Below, one piece after another: positions 12,673 through 22,028 of a DNA stretch of 64,000 bases. The notes under the pieces are model-generated. The model was not told where the DNA came from and searched no databases. It worked only from the letters and a program-made list of their open reading frames with translations. A program made the position numbers and the translations under genes. The stretch is from Hygrophila difformis. Taxonomy: Eukaryota > Streptophyta > Magnoliopsida > Lamiales > Acanthaceae. The stretch covers positions 5,017,310 through 5,081,309 of the forward strand of contig JAOANR010000006.1 in the NCBI GenBank assembly GCA_030278955.1. The letters run 5' to 3'. Each line of letters opens with the position of its first letter. Within the stretch, counting starts at the first letter, position 1.

Positions 12673-12704
12673 TGCGCAGCGTAGCGCGCGGACACGGGCA
12701 CTAG
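12673..12704 (+). other. Helitron 3' terminus: hairpin plus CTAG
   Basis: A 5-bp stem (12673-12677 with 12684-12688, one T-G pair, GC-rich) has a 6-nt loop and is followed by 12 nt, then CTAG at 12701-12704, then T. A short GC hairpin about 10-12 nt before a CTRR end next to a target T is the defining Helitron 3' structure, where it acts as the stop signal for rolling-circle strand transfer. Confidence 0.9.
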
Positions 12705-13962
12705 TATATATATACTTATATAAGATATTAATCCACATAGCTAGTAGTATATAATAATTTGACCACTTAAATTAACATCACATGCACTGTTTTGTGTATA
12801 AGCTTTTCTAACGAAGATATAGTACAAACTACAATATATTTAATTCATAATTATTACGATAATAGTTTACCATGTATGTGTGTGTGTTCTAAAAAAACAA
12901 AAGAGATTTGTACTATAAAGAAAGGGAGACAAAACACTGTGTGTTGGTGTATTATTAATTAATAGAATTGGACTATAACCAAACCATAGCCTAAAAAGTA
13001 GCAACAATTTGAACTCACTCTACTTAGTGGACGAATATTTTTCTATCTTCTTTTTTGAAAATTTTCAATATTTAATCTTCACTTCTTTAATTGAAGAGTG
13101 TTTTTAATTTGTGTTTGTCCCATCAACTTTCCTATCTTCACTGTATATCCACGGGATAAGTGATAACTTTTTCTTTAAAAAAAATAAAATACTCTTATAA
13201 TTCACATGGTTTATGAAAAACAATGTACTTTCTCAGTGTCGTTGTAATCGTCACGTTTGACTTTTGTTACTATTCACTATTTAGCTCTGACTCGAATTTT
13301 TATTATAGTTATGCAATAAAAAAATAATATAATATCTTGTTATATTCGTCTAATCTTATAGTTTTAAAATATCAAATTTTTATATTTTTTATTGTACACA
13401 ATTTAAATTATTAACTGAGTGCGTATCGATATGCGTATCAGGTGGGTCCGTAGCAAAAATATTGAGACAAATGTAGTATATATTTCCTTTTTATATATTT
13501 TCATTTTCCTATTTATATATAATACCACATCGAATCAATAGAATTAAAAAGAGAGATAAGAACCTAAAGTTTAAAGACCTAACCAACTAGATGGAACATT
13601 ATAATTACTATGGGTGTTCTTATTAAAGATTTGTTGGACTAATTATATTTTTCTTTATCGTGTTGGGGGTGTTTATGACTTTTCGGCCAATTTAATAAAT
13701 CAGCTAATATACATTTTTGTCAAAAAAATGCTCAATAAATATCAATCTCCCAACAGTGTAACATAAATAATTGCAACTAGTATTTTCTTTTTTACAAATA
13801 TAACATGTGATAGTGTATATAAACGCCATTTGAAAAAAAAATAATCAAACGATAAAAAGTAAAATGCAGAATAATAAAATTTAAAATATGCCCATAAAAA
13901 TGATTCACACTCCCTTAGTTCTTACTTCTTAAACATTAGTGTTTTTTTGGCATGTATCGAGT
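12705..13962. other. AT-rich intergenic DNA with a degraded Stowaway-like relic
   Basis: No gene. The stretch at about 13240-13480 resembles the inside of the Stowaway element at 15111-15372 (GTTTGACTTTTGTTACTATT, ATTCGTCTAATCTTATAG, GGTGGGTCCGTAGC) but has lost clear ends. Confidence 0.5.
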
Positions 13963-14078
13963 CAGTGGCGGACCTAGGATTTTTCAGCTGGTAGGGCCGG
14001 AGCTTAAGTAGACAAAATAATTACATATACTTTTGTTCATAAAAGAGTACAAAATATGAACAAGGTTGTAATTGTTGG

Positions 14079-14128
14079 CATGAGCACCCACCAACCCTTT
14101 CCCAGGCCTTTAATGGCTCCTTAAAAAA
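14079..14128 (+). repeat. 5'-truncated SINE tail fragment
   Basis: The stretch with CACCCACCAACCCTTTCCCA and ATGGCTCCTTAAAAAA resembles the 3' half of the SINE at 32708-32872 (CTCCCACCCTCCTTTACCAG, GTGGCTCCTCCAAAAAA). The tRNA-like head is missing. Confidence 0.5.
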
Positions 14129-14806
14129 TATGAAAAAGGTTTAACCACAAGAAGAATAATAAAATGTATAAATTGATTCAAATAATTTGTTTGCAATAAA
14201 TCTACTAAATTGATATTGTCGGTTGTACATCTTTTGATGCCGCTGCAATATGGATTCATTATTTATAGAGGTAAAAACATATTTTTCAATATACGACACT
14301 ATAGTATTACTTATCAGTTTATCTCCCAATTTATTCCTCAATTTTATTTTCATAAGATTCATTGTCGAGATTAATTGGTAAGATCAATGTTAATTCAATC
14401 AATTTATAAATAATTGGTAAAATTACATCATACAACTGCACATCATAACTCTTATCAATTGATGAAAAATAAGTCAGATAAAGTTCATAAAGATGAGGTA
14501 ATCATCTCTATCAAATTTGGAGAATTGAGCTATATATATTATCAAGATAACAAAGTAGCAATTCGAAGTTGTTTCAGTGAATCTCCTATTCATCTCTCAT
14601 TTCAATCAATCAAAAGCCTAGAAAAATATTATTTTAGTGAATTTAAAAGTACCTTAATATAGAAGCACAATTCATATGTCAAATTAAAATAATAAAAATA
14701 CTAATTTTGGATTGAAGCAATAGAATAGAGTGTTCTAATTTAATTCTAATCAATAAAATTAAAATTAATAATATATATATATATATATTATTTTTTTAAA
14801 AAATGA

Positions 14807-14826
14807 GGTGGGGCCCGGGCCCCACC
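14807..14826. repeat. 20-bp perfect palindrome beside the hAT right end
   Basis: GGTGGGGCCCGGGCCCCACC is its own reverse complement and lies 25 bp from the right terminus. The related element at 26281-33431 has a hairpin in the same place (33387-33406). Confidence 0.9.
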
Positions 14827-14859
14827 TGGCCTATGCCTAAGTCCGCCTCTGTACCGAGT

Positions 14860-15110
14860 ATTTCAGGTCACATTAAGCCCAAGACTAATCACTCGCGGAT
14901 CCAATAGGCATTGAAGCGCTGCCTATCGAAAAGCATAATTCTGCATACACAAAAACTCAACCCAATATTTTTTTTAAGCTGTGAGAGCTCAATACTACTT
15001 AGGCCAATTGCTTTTGGTTCTTAAAAACTAGTATTAAAGACACTTGGAGAATCATGCAAAAGAAATAATAATAATAATTTATATATATATACATGTATTT
15101 TTATTACATA
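14860..15110. other. AT-rich spacer
   Basis: Nothing recognised. Confidence 0.5.
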
Positions 15111-15372
15111 CTTCCTCCGTTTTTTTTTTTGTTAGCTACTGTTGACTAATGAGTACTGTTCACTTATATAATTTGACTTAAAGTTTCCTCATGGTTATAC
15201 AAGTTAAAATATAGCCAAATGTGATATTGTTAGATTCGTCTCGTCTTGTAGATTTTAAATATCGAACTTTTAGAATTTTTACATGTACCGAATTTGAATT
15301 ATTAATGGTTTAAAATGTGCATTGGACTGCGTGCTGAGTGGGTCCGTAGCTATCTTTAAAAAATGGAGGAAG
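15111..15372. mobile_element. Stowaway-like MITE
   Basis: Inverted ends CTTCCTCCGTTTT and AAAATGGAGGAAG are flanked by TA on both sides. The length is about 262 bp, it has no coding capacity and its interior is AT-rich. A TA target duplication and CTCCCTCCGT-type ends define Stowaway (Tc1/mariner) MITEs. Confidence 0.85.
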
Positions 15373-15739
15373 TATAATTTTATACATACAAAAAAAAAAA
15401 AAAATTAGAACTGTTCACTATTAATTTCTTTTTAACCCTTTCGTAAGAATTCTGTAATAATTCATTACACCTTTAGGTTGGAAAAGGAATATGCATGATG
15501 TCAAAGTTTTTAAATGGAGTAGATGCTATAATTCAATACAAATTTGAAGCATGTAATGTAAGGACAATGATTTGTTCAAGTGGTCTATGACATGGTGGGG
15601 TTTGATTTTTTTACCGATCTCCTACCCATTATCCTTTTTGTCTATTTGTAATTTATTTTACATTACTTATTTCATAGCATAAATTCCCTCCGTAATTTAT
15701 GACTACTACAGAGAGCTGTAAGCAGAGAGCAAGAAGTTG
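15373..15739. other. Spacer
   Basis: No gene is seen. A poly-A run lies near 15391-15403. Confidence 0.5.
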
Positions 15740-16110
15740 CTCCGAGTTCCGGCCCAAGAGTGCGTGTCCCGGAATCTCAGCCTTACACTGGCAACCGCGA
15801 TGCTAAGGAAGTCGAGAACTTCCTCTTTGATATGAATTGGTACCTTGAGAATTTAGATATTGAAAATTAAACAAGATGGGCGTCTACGGCCACGATGTAT
15901 CTGGCGGGAGACGGCAAGTTATGATGGCGTGGAAAATATGCTGAGATTCAGCAAGATAGAATGGCAATTGATACCGAGGCGGAACTATGAGAGGCGATTC
16001 GGAATCAGTTCCTCCCAGAAAATGTCGAATATTTCGCTCGAAAAGCTCTGTGAGATCTGAGGCACACGGGAAATGTCCTAGAATATGTTAAAACTTTCTC
16101 GGCACTGATG
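15740..16110 (+). pseudogene. Ty3/gypsy gag fragment
   Basis: Read with several frame changes and stops, this matches the retrotransposon gag domain: RVPESQPYTGNRDAKEVENF, then MYLAGDGKLWWRGK, then a stretch like TEAEL…AIRNQFLPENVEYFARKAL and HTGNVLEYVKTFSALM. Plant gypsy Gag has the same series (VPEPKPF-G-RDAKELENFL, YL-GDAKLWWR, F-P-N). No LTRs, protease or polymerase remain nearby, so it is a small dead remnant. Confidence 0.8.
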
Positions 16111-16872
16111 CCAATGTTTCCATGTAATCCAATGTAAATGTTTAATGATTAATATTTTAAATTACATAAAGGTAAAAATTATAAAAATTTAATATTCTAA
16201 AACTATGTGATTAGACGAATCTAACAACATCTCATTTGACTATATTTTATGTAACTGTGTTAAAAAGTCGAATAAAAGTTACTTAGTGAATAGTGTCTAT
16301 TATGCAAACGTTAACATCATTAAATTATTGAGTAAGTGATCATGTTTGGATATCAGCATATTCACAAGCATATAGCGGATTGAAACAACATATTGTCTCA
16401 CAGTTCTCTCTCTAAATCTGCTATATGCTGACTCACAAACATCCCAGTATATATATATTTTTAGAGAAAAAAAAATGAAAGCATTTATTTAATTTAATTT
16501 TATTTTTTAAGAACTAGCTATTATTTTTTGTTTCATGGTACCCACAGATTTCATTGCTCGATTGTTTATTGTCCACTATCGATTATGTCTAAAATGGGCC
16601 CCTTCTGAAAAAGAAAACAATCTTTTGATAAAAACCGAAACGCAAATACAAACGCGCATTACTCCAATGTACTCTGAAATAAAATACTTACTTCGTTTCG
16701 TTTTTTAATATTTGATACGTTTTGATTTTTGACATTGACATGGTTTATGATATGATTTTGATTAATTTTTTTTTAAAATTCTATTTAAATAAATATTACT
16801 AAAAATATAACAAGTAGAATATTGAAAGATATACAATTAATTATATAGATATACCGTATCGCAAAAAAATTA
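16111..16872. other. Spacer with a Stowaway-like relic
   Basis: About 16115-16320 reads, on the reverse strand, like the Stowaway interiors elsewhere in this window (AACTTTTATTCGACTTTT, TTAGATTCGTCTAATCACAT). Clear ends are missing. No gene. Confidence 0.45.
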
Positions 16873-17132
16873 CTCCCTCCGTCCCATTTAACTCGTCTTG
16901 TTTGACTTTTGCACACAATCCAATGCACTTTTTTAATAATTAATAGCTCAAAATATATACAATGAAAAATTATATAAAATATATATTCTAAAACTACACG
17001 ATCATACGATTCTAACAAGACCCAACTCGACTATTTTTGTCCAAATATATACTTGCAATAAAATTAAGTCAAAGCTGAACAATGAACAGTGTTAAAAAGT
17101 CAAACAGGACACATTATGCGGGACGGAGGGAG
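16873..17132. mobile_element. Stowaway MITE
   Basis: Ends CTCCCTCCGTCCC and GGGACGGAGGGAG are perfect 13-bp inverted repeats flanked by TA (16871-16872 and 17133-17134). It is 260 bp, AT-rich inside and has no gene. Confidence 0.93.
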
Positions 17133-18938
17133 TATATAGATATACCAGTAGAACTGAAAGCAACAAACATATAAATGTAAATAATGTAATATGATGGATG
17201 TGACATGTGCACGATAAGACTTTTGGTATATGTAATGTCGTTTATCTTCCCATCCATTTTGCCAAATAAGTTAAAATTTATGGGCACAATTGTCAATCAC
17301 TATAAAATTCGTACTCCCGTTTGATGTCGTGTGGGGGCATACGCATAACACAACAGATTCTGTTTTATACGTAAAGCTGTAGCTTCTGATTGTAGAGTTT
17401 TTCGTAGCCGTAATTTACACTTAAAACATTCAAAAGTCGTTTTGATACAAAAACTAAAATTTCGCAAAGCTTCTAAAACTAAAACATACCCAAAGTCGCC
17501 AAACACCCCAATAAATGAATCCAAACAATTCGATTTACATCTTCAAATTAACATCAATGCCATATTCTTGATGATTGTAATATTTTGGTCTAATCTAGGA
17601 AATTGTTTAGCCCTTTCTTAACATTTTTTTTTTAAAAGAATGAAAGGAAAAAGAAAATTGGATGTAGAATACTAACATAACTCAACTCAAACTATTTTTC
17701 TATTTGGATGAAATGTACACATGATATCTAATTATCTATTGCATGAGATAGTAAAGTCATTTTAAAGTCATATTTATACTGGAGAAAAAAAAAATCCATG
17801 TTAGTTGCTAATTTAAAAATGTATTTTATTATGTATTTCGTAGACAGCCATTAAATTTGTCAGACTTCTTGCATATTTACATTGAAAAAAATATATATGC
17901 ATATTGTAAAGGCTAACAAAAAATTATAAAACGTCAAACTTATTTAAAATGATTAATTAAATATTCTTTTAATTGTGTATATATATTTGAAAAATCAATT
18001 TCTCAAAATCATGCAATGCACGAAGATTCATCTAGTGTGTAGATAAGTTGAAATAAAATGAATATTAAACAACATTTTGAGAATGGTTTTTTATAGTATG
18101 TTTTTGCATTGACAATCCGTTTATGTAAAACGCTAGTAACGAATTGGGCCATAAGTTTACGCGTAAAATATTTTAACAGATATCCATTGGGCCTCGATGG
18201 ATTTTCTGTACTAGCCCAATTTATGCATACCAGTCCAATATGAATAAGTTTATGGGCCCCGACCGCCCGATTAGAGAGAAACCAATAGCAAAATCTTATT
18301 ATTTCGACATTTTTCTTCAGCTAGTTCTCAGAAATTATTATACAATTTGTTATATAGGGTATATTTTTTTTGTTGGACAGCTTATATAGGGTATGAAATG
18401 AGTAGTGGGAGCCCATACCACACAAATTACAAAAGAAATTAAAGGGAGAAATAGGGGCCGGTTGAAGTTGGAGGTCAGAAGACTTAACTACTTGATCAAG
18501 TAATCTTCCCAATAATTTGTTTTATTTGAAATGACAACTAAAATAAACTTAAATACTGAAAATTTTAAGAATTTATTCGGCCTTACGGATTGGGGCTCAG
18601 TTAGCCTTAAAATTACAGGGTGAGAGCAGCAGTTTTGGTAGTGAAACAATATATTCTACATTCTATTATTGAACAGTGATTTTAGATATTCATAAAAGAA
18701 CTCTATGAAAAGTTTTTTTTTTTTTTTTTTTTTCTGACACCAACCCTACCAAATCTAACAGTTTATTCTTTAAAAGATTATTTTCAAAAGGCTTAATTAT
18801 AGAATTATTGTGGTTTTCTCATCCATTCTTTCTTATTTATTTAAGGAAAGGAAAAAAAAGAACTGAGGGACAGTGAAATAAAATTTGCATGTTACATCCC
18901 TCTATATAATGAGTCAAATGTTGGAAGCATTCAGAAAC
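17133..18938. other. AT-rich intergenic DNA
   Basis: No gene or element with both ends could be supported. The stretch at about 17300-17520 reads on the reverse strand as GGGGTGTTTGGCGACTTTGG and may be one end of a degraded DNA transposon. Confidence 0.4.

Positions 18939-18996
<58 letters not shown>
18939..18996. repeat. GAT trinucleotide microsatellite with GGT tail
   Basis: About 15 GAT repeats are followed by four GGT repeats, roughly 770 bp upstream of the MYB start codon. It is likely to vary in length between individuals. Confidence 0.95.
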
Positions 18997-19328
18997 CTGT
19001 CTGTGTCCAATTATATATTTCTGCAGTTCTTTTCTCATGCTCATCAATCAAATCACATATATGTGCCTTTAGTTTGCTATCCAATTAAATCAACAATTAA
19101 CTAAATTGAATTTCTCAGAAGTTTACAAAGAATTACGCTTGAGAAGATGTCATGAAGAGCTTTACCAGTAAAAATTCGTGCCTCTCTAAAACATATAACA
19201 ATGACTTGGCAGTGGCAGTGGACTTAATATTTTGACGATAAAAGGAAGCCTTATAATGAGCAGAAAAATGGCTGCATTCCATTCTAAAGGAACAAATGAT
19301 CCATCTCCTCTAAAATTCCAAGTTGTTA

Positions 19329-19457
19329 GGACAAGGCCCGCAAGTGCAATCGATTAACTTTTATGATTACTAAACATTTTTTTTGTGATTACCTTTCATT
19401 AAAAGTGTCTTGAAGAAAGTATGATTATGAGGACAAGGCCCACAAGAGCAATCGATT

Positions 19458-19459
<2 letters not shown>
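19329..19459. repeat. Short direct repeat in the MYB upstream region
   Basis: Copies at 19329-19357 and 19431-19459 differ at only two of about 29 positions (GGACAAGGCCCGCAAGTGCA and GGACAAGGCCCACAAGAGCA, both continuing ATCGATTAA). They sit about 100 bp apart on the same strand. Confidence 0.85.

Positions 19460-19461
<2 letters not shown>

Positions 19462-19499
<38 letters not shown>
19462..19499. repeat. Poly-T tract
   Basis: An uninterrupted run of about 38 T lies directly after the second copy of the direct repeat. Confidence 0.95.
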
Positions 19500-19502
<3 letters not shown>

Positions 19503-19666
19503 CCATAAGCAAAATTCCTCTTATGGAAACTGGAAAAGGACAATGCTGAGAGTATCTGTTCAAATACTTGGAGATTGACTAGTTTCTTTAAGGTCCATCC
19601 TCACCCCAAACCCCTCCTTTTCCACACACACACATATGCATACGTATGTGTCCCTACTTCTGTTGC

Positions 19667-19677
19667 TATATATATAT
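19667..19677 (+). promoter_or_regulatory. Probable TATA box of the MYB gene
   Basis: TATATATATAT lies about 85-90 bp upstream of the MYB start codon, a normal plant spacing that leaves a short 5' leader. Confidence 0.5.
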
Positions 19678-19759
19678 CATTGATTCATTGGACCCTTTGT
19701 ATAATTGTGCTAAAGTGCAAATAGGTTTTTTAAGGTGGTAAGAAGAGAAGAAAGTAGTA

Positions 19760-20579
19760 ATGGGGAGAAGGCCATGCTGTGACAAAGCAAAAGTGAAAAG
19801 GGGAATTTGGTCTCCAGAAGAAGATGCTGCTCTCAAGAATTACCTCCTCGAACATGGCCCTGTTTCCAATTGGATTGCTCTCCCACAAAAGGCTGGTATG
19901 TGTTTTTTGTTTCTCATTCACAAAACTACTTTTTGTCCAATTCTTTCAGATCAGTTAATCCACTGCACTAATGTTTTCAATCAATGAGAACAACAAATAT
20001 GATGATTTGATCATCATCAGGGCTGCAGCGTTGTGGGAAGAGTTGCCGTTTGAGATGGCTGAATTACCTCAGGCCGGATATAAAGCGTGGTGCTTTTACG
20101 CAGGAGGAAGAGGACATCATATGCAATTTATACTGCACCATTGGCAGCAGGCAAGTTCTAAGTTATTAATACAAACCTTCATTTTACTTACAACTATTGC
20201 ATGTAATGATATACACATCTACTACAGATGGTCTGTCATAGCCTCGAATCTGCCCGGAAGAACCGACAATGATGTGAAGAATTATTGGAACACCAAACTT
20301 AAAAAGAAGTACATCATCACTCCAGTTCTACCTCCAGTTGATAATAAGTCTGCAGGTGGTTTCCAAGTTGCTGCAGATGTCTCGATGACAAATTCGACTT
20401 TTCGGGGGCCTGAATTTGGTATTGCCCTGGATTCAAGCCCTTTTGGGATATTCTCATTGCCTGCAGGGATGAAGGACATTGATGAGGAGTACAATTCATG
20501 TGAAGTTGTGAAAGGGATTTGGTCTCAAGGGGAGGTTTGTGGTTCTGATGCAGATTTGTTTAGTATTTTTCCAAGTTGA
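19760..20579 (+). CDS. R2R3-MYB transcription factor
   Basis: Three exons (19760-19895, 20021-20150, 20228-20579) encode 205 residues. The N-terminus [17 protein letters not shown] is typical. Repeat R2 has tryptophans W17, W38 and W58; R3 has F71, W90 and W109. [17 protein letters not shown] and [20 protein letters not shown] are the DNA-recognition stretches. Introns fall at the two conserved MYB positions (before LQRCGK and inside the GSR-W junction). The [15 protein letters not shown] and [13 protein letters not shown] wording is closest to the subgroup 14 (RAX/MYB36/Blind-like) clade, which controls axillary meristems and root endodermis. That placement is by memory of the family and is tentative. 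The C-terminal half is short and has no recognised repression motif. Intron 2 begins with GC instead of GT. It is a nuclear DNA-binding protein. Confidence 0.92.
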
Positions 20580-22028
20580 TTGTAAGCTTCCTCAGGGAAT
20601 GGGCCAAGTCAAGGTCAATAATTAAAGTCTAGTTCATAAACATGGGTAGAATATTTAGTGATATCTTTAATCAATGCAACCAAGGTGAATGAAGTAGGAA
20701 ATTGCCAAGCAAAGAAGATGATGGATGCCCCATGTTTGTTGTCTAGGAGTTTATTTATACTATAATGTTAGTTGGTTGCATAGATAAACCAGAGAATAGA
20801 GGCAGTGAAGCACTGAAACTGAAGCATCTACATATCACATGATATTGGACTAGTTGTTGACTGCTTAGTATGCCAATTGCCAAACTTACTGAATAGCTTG
20901 TGCTGTTTTTTTGCACCATAACTTAATAGTGTGTGAGTGTATTGCTAAAGAACCATATTAGGACAGTAATGCATAATATTAGTATAAAGTATGCATCTTC
21001 ATTTTAGTGAGAAAAATAATACTCCTACTATGGTATCTGAGCACAAATGCCCACATGATCTATTTGCAAGAAAAATAAGGTGTAATAGTCATGTGCATAG
21101 CTTCCTGAAAGTAGATTAAATATGCTTGTACATAAAGGGGCGTATTGAATGAAATTAATATTGGTATGAACTACTATAAAATGAGGCATCTTCCATTAAG
21201 CTCAAAACTTATAAAAGCATTTAAGCTTTCAAGTGAAATCATCACTTTAACATGTTCATGGTACTTTGCATCATCAGCATCAGTTGTCTCTGTCATGGAA
21301 ATTGCATGGGACCATGGCCGTAATATTTTTTGACCAAGCAATGTCTGATGATGCAACAAAGACCATACTACAATAAGAAAAAACAGTCCCCACACAATAG
21401 TACTTTTGAAATTACAATTTTAAAACCAAGATGATGATAATTTCCAATTTGCTATGAAATGAAAGGGTCAAAAACCAAAATGATGCATCAGCAACAGATG
21501 CCTGAATAATGCATGTTTCAAAACTTTGACTAGTATCCAATGGAATACAAACTGTTGAAGGGTTTCTATACACAGAAAAATGCAAATAGATGAAATATTG
21601 TGTCCCCAAATGGGCAATAAAGTTCAATGTATATCTCAATTTTACAATACAGCCATTGCCTTCCAGAGTCCCCTCAGATGTATGGAAGTGATCTCTGCAA
21701 GGAGCAAATTAAGACACCCATTTAACACACGTACTCAAAACTATCAAATTCACAACTTCACATTGCAAATATACTTCAATCCAGAGTGTAGGATCTTTAC
21801 ATATATCTACAGGATGATCTTTAACTTAGGGCATCGATTTTAGTATTATTAATAATTTTAAGTGTCGCGATCATACACTGCAAATCTAGTAACACCAATA
21901 ATCCGTATGTCGGGCAAGCCTTTAAAAGAGGGGCCAGATTTCAAGTAGCCAAAAGATGAAGAATACGAGTACCACAGAAATGCATCACCAGACAATCAAT
22001 ATAAGAGCAAAAAAATAATCAGGCCACC
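20580..22028. other. Intergenic region between convergent MYB and SNF7 genes
   Basis: It holds the 3' flanks of both genes. No other exon, RNA or transposon end is recognised. Confidence 0.6.

Larger units (their letters stand above)
2028..12704 (+). mobile_element. Helitron (RepHel plus RPA), 5' end unresolved
   Basis: A rolling-circle transposon is shown by three things on one strand: a Rep/helicase gene relic (2028-6287), an RPA-like gene (8834-11975) and a canonical 3' end (hairpin 12673-12688, CTAG 12701-12704, then T). Plant Helitrons typically carry exactly this gene pair, insert between A and T, and have no terminal inverted repeats. Between the two genes lie fragments of two unrelated host genes, the usual sign of Helitron capture. 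The left border given is only the likely Rep start; the real 5' TC end is further left. Confidence 0.88.
13963..14851. mobile_element. Non-autonomous hAT-type transposon
   Basis: The left end CAGTGGCGGACCTAGG and the right end (complement CAGAGGCGGACTTAGG) form imperfect terminal inverted repeats. They are flanked by an 8-bp target duplication, TATCGAGT (13955-13962) and TACCGAGT (14852-14859), with 7 of 8 matching. An 8-bp duplication and CAG ends fit the hAT superfamily. At 889 bp with no transposase, it must be mobilised in trans. A 20-bp palindrome lies beside the right end. Confidence 0.82.
18997..19666. other. MYB upstream region
   Basis: This is the presumed distal promoter of the MYB gene. 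It holds a direct repeat and a long poly-T run, listed separately. No gene is seen. Confidence 0.5.
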
